This document shows, one piece after another, positions 24,966 to 34,226 of a stretch of DNA of 64,000 nucleotides; position 1 is the stretch's first letter, and every line of letters starts with the position of its first letter. Position numbers and translations under genes: made by a program. Location: assembly GCA_020627685.1 (NCBI GenBank), contig JAHDGK010000003.1, positions 129,463-193,462 on the forward strand. Reading direction: 5' to 3'. The notes beneath the pieces are model-generated. The model was not told the origin of the DNA. It saw only the letters and a program-made list of their open reading frames with translations, and searched no databases. The stretch comes from Granulosicoccus sp. GTDB lineage: Bacteria; Pseudomonadota; Gammaproteobacteria; Granulosicoccales; Granulosicoccaceae.

Positions 24966-26267
24966 TTAATTACTGGACGGACTATAGGGTTCACCCATTA
25001 TCCAGGTTTGTTCAATGCTTCTGTCGTCTCCAAGCATGAGCAATGTGAATAGCCTGTCACGCCAGTGTGTCTGTGAGGACGTACGGCGGCTTATTAATGG
25101 TGTGGCTTGTTCATCTATCACAATGAAATCGGCTTCTTTACCCGGTTCAAAGTTACCTATCTGGTTATCAAGGTCCAAGGCCTGTGCACCTCCAAGCGTT
25201 GCTAGATAAAACGCGTGTTCAGGTGTTAATGTGTGGTTTTGTAGTTGCTGAATTTTATAGGCTTCATTGCTTGCACGAAGCAGTGAGAAGCTATCACCTC
25301 CACCGACATCGGTGCCCAAGCCCACTTTGACAGAATGCTTTTGCGCGGCTCGTAAATCGAACAGACCGCTACCAATAAATAAATTGGAGCAGGGGCAGTG
25401 AGACACAGCTGCATCGGCTTTGGCTAATCGTTTCCAGGCATTGTCGGATAGGTGAATAGAGTGGGCAAAGACAGAGCGTTTACGCACGAGTTTATATTTT
25501 TCATAAACCGCCAGATAGTCTTCAGCATCTGGAAATAGCTCGCGTACCCAGTCACACTCGTTCCCATTCTCCGCCATATGCGTATGCAAGTGAACGGTTG
25601 GGTTATCGTCGAGAAGCTTTTGCGCCATGGTTAACTGCTCGGGTGAGCTGGTTGGAGCAAAGCGAGGTGTTACTGCATAGCCGAGTCGCCCCTTATCGTG
25701 CCAATCATTGATAAGACGCTGGCTATCGTCAAATGAAGACTCCGGAGTGTCGGTCAGGTTTGATGGCGCATTCCTGTCCATCATGACCTTCCCGCAAATC
25801 ATGCGAAGGTTTCGTGCGGCAGCCTGTGAAAAAAATGCATCGACTGATTCGGGATGAACAGTACCGAACACCAGCGCTGTTGTTGTACCGTTGCTGAGTA
25901 GTTCGTCGAGAAAAAACGAAGCGGTCTTTTCTGCCAGTTCGTAGTCGCTGTAACGGGATTCTTCGGGAAAGGTATATCTCTCCAGCCAATCAAGCAGCTG
26001 GGTTCCGTAGCTTGCGATGACATCCACCTGTGGGAAGTGAATGTGAGTGTCGACAAACCCAGGCATAACCAGCTTGTTGCCTAGATCGACCACGGTTGCG
26101 TTATTTGGAACGTCGATGGAATCGGCCGTCCCAAGCTTGATCACCTTGCCGTTGGCCACGAGCATGGTGCCGTGTTCAATGAATTGAACGACGTCCTGTC
26201 CGCCAACGTCAGGGTTAGCAAGGCAGTGGAGGAAGCTGGCGTGTATGGCCTTAATGGAATTTGCCAT
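24966..26267 (-). CDS. guaD: Guanine deaminase
   Basis: This 433-residue amidohydrolase converts guanine to xanthine and ammonia. Zinc-site motifs are present: PGFVDTHIHFPQ (HxH), HLHTHMAEN, HSIHLSD and GLGTDVGGG, the last being typical of guanine deaminases. The frame extends upstream to a TTG at 26279, but the ATG at 26267 is preferred. It diverges from a BMP-type nucleoside ABC transporter, which supports a role in purine salvage or use as nitrogen source. Confidence 0.92.
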   Translation of the reverse strand: MANSIKAIHASFLHCLANPDVGGQDVVQFIEHGTMLVANGKVIKLGTADSIDVPNNATVVDLGNKLVMPGFVDTHIHFPQVDVIASYGTQLLDWLERYTFPEESRYSDYELAEKTASFFLDELLSNGTTTALVFGTVHPESVDAFFSQAAARNLRMICGKVMMDRNAPSNLTDTPESSFDDSQRLINDWHDKGRLGYAVTPRFAPTSSPEQLTMAQKLLDDNPTVHLHTHMAENGNECDWVRELFPDAEDYLAVYEKYKLVRKRSVFAHSIHLSDNAWKRLAKADAAVSHCPCSNLFIGSGLFDLRAAQKHSVKVGLGTDVGGGDSFSLLRASNEAYKIQQLQNHTLTPEHAFYLATLGGAQALDLDNQIGNFEPGKEADFIVIDEQATPLISRRTSSQTHWRDRLFTLLMLGDDRSIEQTWIMGEPYSPSSN

Positions 26268-26380
26268 TGTCAAACTCAATGCTAGGTATAGAATGTTGGC
26301 TGCTGAGCGTTGTGCTCGTGTACAGCTTAGAGTGCCCTAAAAATGACCCTGTGTCTTAAAGCGCGTTATCATTATTCAAC

Positions 26381-27940
26381 ATGATAGATTCACCCGAAAA
26401 TAGCGCTCCGTTGGTGCAAATGGCGGGCATCTCGAAAGCTTATCCGGGGTGTCTGGCCAACGATTCCATCGATATCAATCTGGATGCTGGGCGGGTCCAC
26501 GCATTGCTCGGCGAAAACGGCGCGGGCAAAAGTACCTTAGTCAAAATTCTGTACGGGTTGTTGGCGCAAGATGCGGGTAGCATTCGTTGGCAGGGACAGC
26601 CTGTTGAAATTAGCTCACCGGCAGATGCACGAGAATTAGGCATCGCCATGGTTTTCCAGCATTTTTCTCTGTTTGAGTCTTTATCGGTACTGGAAAACAT
26701 TGCGTTGGGTATGGACGCAGATGCCGATGCAGTGCTTAAAGAAAAAATAATTTCGGTATCGACGCGTTACGGGCTCCCACTCAATCCCGATAGGTCTGTG
26801 TTTACCCTATCAGTCGGCGAACGTCAGCGAATAGAAATTGTGCGCTGTTTGTTGCAGGAGCCGAAGCTGTTAATTATGGATGAACCCACATCCGTACTAA
26901 CGCCTCTAGAGGTCAATGATTTGTTTACGACTTTGTCCCGGCTGGCGGACGAGGGTATGGCCATTTTGTACATCAGTCATAAGCTCGAGGAAATTCGTAA
27001 GCTTTGTCACGAGGCCACCATTTTGCGAGGTGGTAAAAAAGTTGCCACAGCAGATCCCCGTGTGGAGAGCGCCGAAGGTTTAGCCTCCCTAATGATGGGC
27101 AGTGATATCCCGGTAGCTTCAACGCGTGAGCGCAATGAGTCTGGCGAGCCCATGCTCGTTATGTCCGGTTTAAATCATCCGGCTCAAGATCAGAACGGAA
27201 TATCCCTGCAGAATATAAATTTGTCTGTTTGTGCCGGAGAGATTGTCGGTATTGCAGGTGTAGCGGGTAATGGTCAAGATGAGCTCATGCAAGTTATTGC
27301 CGGTGAAGTGCTGGTTAGCAACAATGATGCGATGCACTTGCAAAGTAATGCGGTTGGAAGGCTCGGGGCAGGTGAGCGGCGTCGTCGTGGTCTTTGCTGT
27401 GTGCCGGAGGAGCGTTTGGGTCATGCCGCTGTTCCCACACTCTCACTAACTGAAAATGTTTTTCTTACAGCGCATCACCGAAAAGCATTGAGAATCGCCG
27501 GATTGGTTTCCTACCGACGAAGTCGCAAGTTTGCAACGGAAATCATCGATCGGTTTAATGTTCAATGCAATGGGCCCGAAGCATTAGCGGGAAGTTTGTC
27601 GGGTGGAAATCTACAAAAATTTATAGTGGGTCGGGAGATTCTGCAGGCGCCCGAAGTGTTGGTCGTATCGCAGCCTACCTGGGGTGTTGATGCGGGGGCC
27701 GCGCGCGCTATTCATGATGCTTTGAGAAAGCTGGCTGATGGTGGCGCTGCCGTGTTGTTGGTTTCACAAGATTTAGACGAGCTCATGCAAATCTCAGATC
27801 GCATCGGTGCGCTGTGTGCCGGTCAGTTGTCCGAGTTGCATGTCACTACTGACGTTACTGTGCAACAAGTTGGCCTGCTGATGGGAGGAGAGAGCCTTGA
27901 GTCAACGGCTAACTCAAGTTCCGCGGGAGTAGCTTCATGA
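26381..27940 (+). CDS. Nucleoside-type ABC transporter, ATP-binding protein (two ATPase domains)
   Basis: This 519-residue protein has a duplicated ATPase layout. Domain 1 has Walker A GENGAGKST, signature LSVGERQ and Walker B LLIMDEPTS. Domain 2 has a degenerate Walker A (GVAGNGQDE), signature LSGGNLQ and VLVVSQPT. The second site is unlikely to hydrolyse ATP, as is usual in the sugar/nucleoside (RbsA/YufO-like) class. It overlaps the first permease gene by four bases and energises the importer encoded by the next three genes. Confidence 0.92.
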   Translation: MIDSPENSAPLVQMAGISKAYPGCLANDSIDINLDAGRVHALLGENGAGKSTLVKILYGLLAQDAGSIRWQGQPVEISSPADARELGIAMVFQHFSLFESLSVLENIALGMDADADAVLKEKIISVSTRYGLPLNPDRSVFTLSVGERQRIEIVRCLLQEPKLLIMDEPTSVLTPLEVNDLFTTLSRLADEGMAILYISHKLEEIRKLCHEATILRGGKKVATADPRVESAEGLASLMMGSDIPVASTRERNESGEPMLVMSGLNHPAQDQNGISLQNINLSVCAGEIVGIAGVAGNGQDELMQVIAGEVLVSNNDAMHLQSNAVGRLGAGERRRRGLCCVPEERLGHAAVPTLSLTENVFLTAHHRKALRIAGLVSYRRSRKFATEIIDRFNVQCNGPEALAGSLSGGNLQKFIVGREILQAPEVLVVSQPTWGVDAGAARAIHDALRKLADGGAAVLLVSQDLDELMQISDRIGALCAGQLSELHVTTDVTVQQVGLLMGGESLESTANSSSAGVAS

Positions 27941-28998
27941 TCGCGCTACAACGCAGAGCTAATCCATCGCAACTAATGGGCTATTTAGCGCCTTTAATTG
28001 CATTTGCACTGACACTGCTTGCTGGTCTTTTATTGTTTGCCTTGCTGGGAGTGCCGGTATTTGAAGCCTTTCACGCATTTTTTATAGAACCCATTAGCTC
28101 GTTATACGGGTTGGCAGAACTGGGTGTGAAAGCGGCGCCTCTGATCATTATCGGTGTGGCCTTGTCCATCGGTTTTAGAGCACAGGTCTGGAATATCGGT
28201 GCCGAAGGACAGTTAATACTGGGTGGTATCTTTGGTGCAGCGGTCGCGTTGTATTTCTACGAGGTCGATGCCTGGTTTGTTTTACCGTTAATGATCCTGG
28301 CGAGTCTAGTTGGTGGCATGTTGTGGGCATCGGTTCCGGCGCTATTAAAAACGCGTTTTAACGTGAATGAAATTCTAACCAGCCTCATGCTCACTTACGT
28401 CGCTGTTTTGCTGCTGTCATGGCTGGTCTCAGGCCCTATGCGTGACCCGGATGGTTTTAACTTCCCTGAATCGCGACTATTTCATGATGCGGCGCTATTG
28501 CCACGAATCTTAAGTGGCACTCGATTACACATGGGAGCGTTGGTGGCCATTGGAGTTGTTGTCGCTGGATGGCTGCTGTTGTCGCGCACATTGCTCGGCT
28601 TTGCATTGCGCGTGAACGGAGCAGCCCCACGAGCCGGCGTCCATGCAGGCTTCAGCCAGAATCGTTTGGTCTGGGTTGCACTGCTGCTGGGTGGAGGCTG
28701 TGCAGGCGTGGCAGGGTTGTTTGAAGTGGCCGGGCCTATTGGGCAACTGCTACCCACCATTTCACCTGGCTATGGTTTTACTGCCATCATTGTTGCGTTT
28801 TTAGGGCGTTTGCACCCGGTAGGAGTTTTGTTTGCCGGATTGGTGATGGCGCTGTCTTACTTAGGTGGAGAGTCTGCGCAAATTACGCTTAACCTTCCAT
28901 TGGCGGTGACCGGGGTGTTTCAAGGAATGTTGCTGTTTTTCCTATTAGCGACAGATGTCCTGATTAACTACCGAATAATCCGGAAGCAAGCGTCATGA
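27937..28998 (+). CDS. Nucleoside-type ABC transporter permease 1
   Basis: This 353-residue membrane protein of the BPD_transp_2 family is YufP-like, with many hydrophobic helices and the conserved loop GFRAQVWNIGAEGQLILGG. It forms half of the membrane channel with the next gene product. Start and stop overlap the neighbours as ATGA, so the operon is translationally coupled. Confidence 0.92.
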   Translation: MIALQRRANPSQLMGYLAPLIAFALTLLAGLLLFALLGVPVFEAFHAFFIEPISSLYGLAELGVKAAPLIIIGVALSIGFRAQVWNIGAEGQLILGGIFGAAVALYFYEVDAWFVLPLMILASLVGGMLWASVPALLKTRFNVNEILTSLMLTYVAVLLLSWLVSGPMRDPDGFNFPESRLFHDAALLPRILSGTRLHMGALVAIGVVVAGWLLLSRTLLGFALRVNGAAPRAGVHAGFSQNRLVWVALLLGGGCAGVAGLFEVAGPIGQLLPTISPGYGFTAIIVAFLGRLHPVGVLFAGLVMALSYLGGESAQITLNLPLAVTGVFQGMLLFFLLATDVLINYRIIRKQAS

Positions 28999-29918
28999 AT
29001 GAAATTTTAATCCTGACCATTCTGACCATCATTACAGCGGCTACACCGCTTGTTTATGCGGCTATCGGGGAGTTAGTGGTAGAGCGTTCCGGTGTGCTCA
29101 ATTTGGGTGTTGAAGGAATGATGCTAGCTGGAGCCGTTTGCAGTTTTGCGACAGCGCACTATACCGGCAGTGGCATGGCTGGCATTGTGGCCGGTATGTT
29201 GGCAGGTGTGCTTATGGCTTTGCTGTTCGCATTTCTAACACTGAGTTTGCAGTCATCTCAAGTTGCAACCGGACTGGCTCTCACAATATTTGGCGTGGGT
29301 CTGAGCGCGTTGATTGGACAACCTTTAGTGGGTATTGCTTTCGACGGATTGCCCAGCCTTAACATACCGCTCCTAAGTAACCTTCCTGTCGTAGGGCAGT
29401 TGTTGTTTAGCCATGACATTCTCGTCTACGGTTCTTTTATTCTTGTTGCCGCTGTCGCGTGGTTTTTGAATAAATCCCGTGCAGGCTTGGTATTGCGTTC
29501 CATAGGAGACTCACACAATGCCGCGCATGCATTGGGTTTAAAAGTCATTCGCGTTAGATATTGCGCCACCTTGTTTGGTGGTGCTTGTGCCGGTATCGGT
29601 GGTTCTTACCTGTCGCTGGTTTATACCCCGATGTGGGTAGAAAATATGAGCGCGGGGCGGGGCTGGATTGCTCTGGCACTCGTTGTTTTTGCTGTCTGGC
29701 AGCCCGGCAGGCTACTGCTAGGGGCTTATTTATTCGGTGGTATTAGCATTTTGCAACTTCATGCACAGGCTTTGGGAATTAATGTACCTTCACAGCTTAT
29801 GTCGATGCTACCCTACGCCACAACAATATTAGTATTGGTATTAATCTCGCGCGATAGAGGTAGGATACGCCGCAACGCGCCAGCCAGTATCGGTCAAGCA
29901 TTTCATCCTACGACCTAG
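28995..29918 (+). CDS. Nucleoside-type ABC transporter permease 2
   Basis: This 307-residue membrane protein of the same permease family is YufQ-like. It opens with TPLVYAAIGELVVERSGVLN and LGVEGMML, the conserved N-terminal motif of this subunit. It pairs with the 353-residue permease and overlaps it by four bases. Confidence 0.92.
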   Translation: MNEILILTILTIITAATPLVYAAIGELVVERSGVLNLGVEGMMLAGAVCSFATAHYTGSGMAGIVAGMLAGVLMALLFAFLTLSLQSSQVATGLALTIFGVGLSALIGQPLVGIAFDGLPSLNIPLLSNLPVVGQLLFSHDILVYGSFILVAAVAWFLNKSRAGLVLRSIGDSHNAAHALGLKVIRVRYCATLFGGACAGIGGSYLSLVYTPMWVENMSAGRGWIALALVVFAVWQPGRLLLGAYLFGGISILQLHAQALGINVPSQLMSMLPYATTILVLVLISRDRGRIRRNAPASIGQAFHPTT

Positions 29919-29962
29919 GCCCGACATAAACTAGGTCTTTAAGCTCAATTAAGGAGAGTTCA

Positions 29963-31051
29963 ATGTCGATAAACGCAAATCTAAAGCGTGCGTTAACGGT
30001 GGTGGCAGCGGCCACACTGTCAGCAATTACGTTTAGTGCCTCAGCTGCTGATCCTACAAAAGTGGGTTTCGTCTATGTAGGTCCTGTGGGTGACCACGGT
30101 TGGACTTACCGTCACGATATTGGTCGTCAAGCTATCGAAGCCGAGTTCGGTGATGCGGTCGAAACCACGTTCGTTGAAAGCGTCCCCGAAGGTGCCGACG
30201 CAGAGCGTGTAATTCGTAAGCTGGCAAGCACCGGTCACGATCTTATTTTTACAACATCGTTCGGTTACATGAACCCGACGATCAAAGCGGCCAAAGATTT
30301 CCCTAACGTAAAATTCGAACACGCAACCGGCTATAAGCGTGGTGACAACGTGTCTACTTATAGCGCGCGTTTTTATGAAGGTCGTGCTGTACTGGGTACG
30401 ATGGCTGGCATGATGACTAAAACCAACACCATTGGTTACATTGCCTCTTTCCCTATTCCGGAAGTAGTACGTGGAATCAACGCTTTCACCATCGCTATGC
30501 GTAAAGTTAATCCATCCGCTGAAGTAAAAGTGGTATGGGTAAACACTTGGTACGATCCAGGCAAAGAGGCTGATGCGGCCAAAGCGCTAATCGATCAAGG
30601 TGTGGATATCATCACGCAACACACAGATTCTCCTGCACCATTACAGGTCGCTGAAGAGCGGGGCGTTATGGGATTTGGACAGGCATCTGATATGTCTGCT
30701 TTTGCACCAAAAGCTCAGCTAACATCAATCATTGATGATTGGGATCCGTACTACATCAAGCGCACAAAAGCTGTCATTGATGGTACCTGGGAGTCAATGG
30801 ATACTTGGGAAGGAATTTCCACGGGTATGGTAGGTTTCGCAGAGTACGGTGATGCCGTGCCAGAAGATGTCAAAGCAGCAGCTGATGTCGTACGCGAAGG
30901 CATTGTTGCTGGAACCATGCACCCCTTCGAAGGCCCAATCAACAATCAGCAAGGCGAGCAAATTGTCGGCGCTGGTGAAATCATTGATGATGGCGTTCTG
31001 TTAGGAATGAACTACTACGTTGAGGGTGTTCAGGGCGACTTACCGAAGTAA
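29963..31051 (+). CDS. BMP family ABC transporter substrate-binding protein (nucleoside/purine)
   Basis: This 362-residue periplasmic protein has a signal peptide ending ASAADPTK (about residue 29). The BMP/PnrA-type fold follows, with the opening VGFVYVGPVGDHGWTYRHD and central motifs FEHATGY and FYEGRAVLGTMAG. The family binds purine nucleosides or related bases. The neighbouring guanine deaminase suggests guanine, guanosine or xanthine as ligand (inference). GGAG lies six bases before the ATG, stronger than for the upstream genes. The gene is followed by a strong terminator. Confidence 0.92.
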   Translation: MSINANLKRALTVVAAATLSAITFSASAADPTKVGFVYVGPVGDHGWTYRHDIGRQAIEAEFGDAVETTFVESVPEGADAERVIRKLASTGHDLIFTTSFGYMNPTIKAAKDFPNVKFEHATGYKRGDNVSTYSARFYEGRAVLGTMAGMMTKTNTIGYIASFPIPEVVRGINAFTIAMRKVNPSAEVKVVWVNTWYDPGKEADAAKALIDQGVDIITQHTDSPAPLQVAEERGVMGFGQASDMSAFAPKAQLTSIIDDWDPYYIKRTKAVIDGTWESMDTWEGISTGMVGFAEYGDAVPEDVKAAADVVREGIVAGTMHPFEGPINNQQGEQIVGAGEIIDDGVLLGMNYYVEGVQGDLPK

Positions 31052-31094
31052 TCTCCCACACCATGTAGTAAGAGCACATAGGTGTTCGATCGAT

Positions 31095-31131
31095 AAGCCG
31101 TTGTGAATCAAGCATTCACAGCGGCTTTTTT
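31095..31131 (+). terminator. Rho-independent terminator of the nucleoside ABC operon
   Basis: A 14-bp stem (AAGCCGTTGTGAAT against ATTCACAGCGGCTT, one G-T pair) encloses a 5-nt loop and runs directly into TTTTTT. It lies 43 bases after the binding-protein stop. Confidence 0.9.
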
Positions 31132-31223
31132 CGTTGTGAGCCGGGCAAAGTCGTGTGTTTTATAGTGTGTATGCGCCCACTGTATTATCAGCATTATGAC
31201 AACTAACTATTTGGAGCTTCCTT

Positions 31224-31568
31224 ATGATCACCTGTTACTTACACTATGAAGTTGATTCGTTAAAGCTCAAAGAGTTTGAAATTTATGCCAAGGCATGGAT
31301 TCCTCTGGTGGAGAAATTTGGTGGGCGCCACCATGGCTATTTTTTACCTAGCGAAGGGCCGAGCGACTTGGCAGTCGCCGCGTTCTCGTTTAACTCTATG
31401 GCCGAGTATGAGCAGTACCGACTAAAAAGTATGCAAGATGAGGATTGCCTGGCAGCTTTTGAATATGCGAAAAAGACTCAGTGTATTCGCCGCTACGACA
31501 GGCATTTTATGCGGCCGGTACTGGAAGGTGATGATGAGTCTATAAACACGTTAAAGCGGAGTCTCTAG
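31224..31568 (+). CDS. NIPSNAP family protein
   Basis: This 114-residue ferredoxin-like-fold protein has the NIPSNAP pattern: an ITCYLHYEVDSLKLKEFEIY start, GGRHHGYFLPSEG in the middle and FNSMAEYEQYR after it. Function is not established for bacterial members. GGAG lies seven bases before the ATG. It appears monocistronic, flanked by terminators on both sides. Confidence 0.85.
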   Translation: MITCYLHYEVDSLKLKEFEIYAKAWIPLVEKFGGRHHGYFLPSEGPSDLAVAAFSFNSMAEYEQYRLKSMQDEDCLAAFEYAKKTQCIRRYDRHFMRPVLEGDDESINTLKRSL

Positions 31569-31667
31569 CTTTCGGCTTCTTGTGTTGTCGTCGTTGGATT
31601 AACTCAGTCTTAATGGTTGGATTATTTGCCACGCAAGTGATCTTAGATAAAACGATCAGTGCACTCA

Positions 31668-31701
31668 GGGCGGTACAAGAGTGTACCGCCCGATCTATTT
31701 T
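31668..31701 (+). terminator. Terminator between NIPSNAP and BCCT genes
   Basis: A perfect 10-bp stem (GGGCGGTACA / TGTACCGCCC) with a 4-nt loop is followed by GATCTATTTT on the plus strand. It serves the NIPSNAP gene. On the minus strand it lies about 40 bases past the BCCT stop without a U-tract. Confidence 0.65.
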
Positions 31702-31731
31702 AATTCTTATAGAAAATGTTGCAGCATGGCT

Positions 31732-33540
31732 TTAGCTTTTATCGCGGATACCATCCCTATAGAGAGCTTTCGCGAGCGCGATACACATTAACCCCATCAC
31801 CATAGTGAACGGTAAGGCTCCGATGATCATGGCGCTTTTCAATGCTTCCATAGGGTCTGCACCACCCGCTGTTTTTCCGGCAACAAGTAGTGTGCCGATA
31901 ACCAGTGTAAGGATTATCCCCCAAACAATTCGATGCTTAATACCGGTTTCCTGTTCACCTCCAGACATAATGGTGTTCATAACTAAAATTCCGGAGTCAG
32001 CGGATGTCACTAAGAATGTCATTATCAATACGACGCACATTATAGAAATGGCTTGTAGGAAATTACCCGAGATCATTTCACCTAAGGTGACGAATAGTTT
32101 TGCGGTATTCGAAGCTCCTATGATAGCGCCGTTTGCACTCCCAGTTAACTCAAGATCGATTGCAGTACCACCAAGGATGGTCATCCATGCGAAACATACC
32201 ATTGCCGGTGCGAACACACACCCGACGATAAACTCTCTTACGGTGCGTCCGCGAGAAATGCGAGCTAGGAACAGTCCGACAAAAGGGGAAAACGCTATCC
32301 ACCATGCCCAGTAGAACGTTGTCCAGCCAGCTTGCCATCCGAACTGACGACCTGGCTCTCCAGCTGCATAACTTTCCATGAGTACCTCTTCAGGCAGACT
32401 AGCCACTTCACCTTCTAACCCTGAACGAAATCCATCGAATGAACCCCAAGCATTGGTTGCGCCGCTACGTAATGCATCGGCAAACGGTGCAGCTTCGGCA
32501 GGCAGGGCTGCGTTAAAGTCTGCAGCTGAAAGCGGATTAAATGCGCCGAAACTTAAGGAAATAAACTGAATGATGTAGTCCGCAAAAGCGCTTGCATAGG
32601 TTGTCATCGCAAACAGGAAAGACCCGAACGTGATGAACGTCAGTAGCAATATAAGCGATAAAACTAGATTTAGATTGGACAGATATTTAACACCTCGGCC
32701 GACCCCTGAAACCGCTGATATTATAGACAAGCCCATGATTGTGACTAAGCCTGCGATCAAACCAACAGTCCCCGGCGCTGGTGTATCACCCGACATGTCC
32801 ATCATCCATTCCATGCCGGTGATGGAATACACACCATCAATGAATTGTGATACTCCGAATCCTATGGTGACAGATACACCCAGAATGGTGGCGACTACAC
32901 CCAGAACATCAACTACATGACCGAGAAAGCCATTCATGAGTCGACCAAAAAGTGGAGTTAATGCGGTTCTTATGGTTAGAGGCATATCCCGTGTATAAGC
33001 GAAATAGGCCAGAGATAAACCGGTAACAACATAGATTGACCATGCATGAAATCCGTAGTGCGCAAAGGTATAACGATATGCGGATTGCAAAGCTTCTTCG
33101 CTATTGGCCGCGACTTCACCTGAGATTATTACCGGATTTGATCCCCATAGTCCAAGTGGTTCGGCCGTTGCAAAAACCATAAGTCCGACACCCAGACCCG
33201 CTCCAAACATCATCGAGAACCAAGAGAAGTTTGAAAATTCGGTTGCTTCGCCAGGGCGCCCCATGATTCTCTTTCCAGTTTGGGGAATGGCGGCGATGAT
33301 GAATAGAAAGAATGCGAAAAATCCCACTATGACAATATAAAATGCGTTGAAGTCTTCCAGCAGGCTCCAATTAAGCCCGCCCAATACACTGTTTGCGTTT
33401 GCTGGCCAGATCAATGCCCACAATACTAGAGCGACTATGATGCATTTGCTGAGCAATGCGATTGCAATACTATTTCCCTTATAAAACCCAGCTTTGGATT
33501 TATTGATATCCAGCTGAGTGAATGGTGGTTTTATCGACAT
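31732..33540 (-). CDS. BCCT family transporter (betaine/carnitine/choline type)
   Basis: This 602-residue inner-membrane symporter has 12 predicted helices. BCCT signatures are MMFGAGLGVGLMVFATAEPL, the aromatic substrate segment HAWSIYVVTGLSLAY, and WTTFYWAWWIAFSPFVGLF followed by ARISRGRTVREF. The family imports quaternary ammonium or sulfonium compounds with Na+ or H+. It is the last gene of the DUF3726/aldehyde dehydrogenase operon, 53 bases after the DUF3726 gene, and probably imports the compound that operon degrades. Confidence 0.93.
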   Translation of the reverse strand: MSIKPPFTQLDINKSKAGFYKGNSIAIALLSKCIIVALVLWALIWPANANSVLGGLNWSLLEDFNAFYIVIVGFFAFFLFIIAAIPQTGKRIMGRPGEATEFSNFSWFSMMFGAGLGVGLMVFATAEPLGLWGSNPVIISGEVAANSEEALQSAYRYTFAHYGFHAWSIYVVTGLSLAYFAYTRDMPLTIRTALTPLFGRLMNGFLGHVVDVLGVVATILGVSVTIGFGVSQFIDGVYSITGMEWMMDMSGDTPAPGTVGLIAGLVTIMGLSIISAVSGVGRGVKYLSNLNLVLSLILLLTFITFGSFLFAMTTYASAFADYIIQFISLSFGAFNPLSAADFNAALPAEAAPFADALRSGATNAWGSFDGFRSGLEGEVASLPEEVLMESYAAGEPGRQFGWQAGWTTFYWAWWIAFSPFVGLFLARISRGRTVREFIVGCVFAPAMVCFAWMTILGGTAIDLELTGSANGAIIGASNTAKLFVTLGEMISGNFLQAISIMCVVLIMTFLVTSADSGILVMNTIMSGGEQETGIKHRIVWGIILTLVIGTLLVAGKTAGGADPMEALKSAMIIGALPFTMVMGLMCIALAKALYRDGIRDKS

Positions 33541-33593
33541 ACGGTATGAGCCTCGTTTGGTGTGGTTGGTGTGGTTGTTAGATTAGGCGTGAA

Positions 33594-34226
33594 TCAGTTG
33601 TCATTAGCGCTACCTGATCCGGCTCCAGACATACGTGAATGTTCCGTAGCCGGTGCATACGTTCTACTGGCATAGACGTTAAGGGTTCGCCAGGTCAAAC
33701 GAGTTGTGTGAGCACGTGATTGCAACTCGCAAGTGGCACCGAGCGTGTGTTCGAAGTCGATAAAAACGTCTGAATTATTCACCATCTCAGGCGCGTTAAT
33801 ATTGAGTCGCTTCCCATCAGTCACGGCAACGTTACTGTCCCATTGAACTCTGACCGTGGTGTTTTTTCGCATCGAAACCATCGCAGCAAAATAGAGCAGT
33901 AATACCGGTTCGCAAACGCGTTTCATTGTTAATCCTGTCACGTGTAGCGATGTTGCAAAGTCAGACAGAGAAGCCCCCATTGTCAATGCACACATTGACT
34001 TGTGTGTAGTAATCCATTCGTGTGACTCGACTTTTGCAATCTTCTCTTCTGACGAGACTCCGTCAAACTCGTTAAGTAAGTTCGCTAGTGCCATGCAGCC
34101 GTCGATGTTTTGGCAACATAACCATCGAGTTGCTCGACCTGCTTCCTCTGCCAAGCCCCAGCTGTATCCTGCGCCTCGCACGGCTTTCCTTGCGGTCGCT
34201 TCAACCTCATTTAAGGAAAGATTCAC
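33594..34226 (-). CDS. DUF3726 domain protein
   Basis: This 210-residue cytoplasmic protein opens with the family hallmark: LNEVEATARKAVRGAGYSWG, then LAEEAGRATRWLC. The rest is a predicted alpha/beta region without a catalytic motif I recognise. DUF3726 has no known biochemical role. It overlaps the 563-residue gene by four bases and precedes the BCCT transporter gene, so it acts in the same pathway. Confidence 0.8.
   Translation of the reverse strand: MNLSLNEVEATARKAVRGAGYSWGLAEEAGRATRWLCCQNIDGCMALANLLNEFDGVSSEEKIAKVESHEWITTHKSMCALTMGASLSDFATSLHVTGLTMKRVCEPVLLLYFAAMVSMRKNTTVRVQWDSNVAVTDGKRLNINAPEMVNNSDVFIDFEHTLGATCELQSRAHTTRLTWRTLNVYASRTYAPATEHSRMSGAGSGSANDN

Noticed and set aside
31805-32314. 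169-codon plus-strand frame
   Set aside because: Antisense to the BCCT transporter gene, which has intact family motifs over the same bases.
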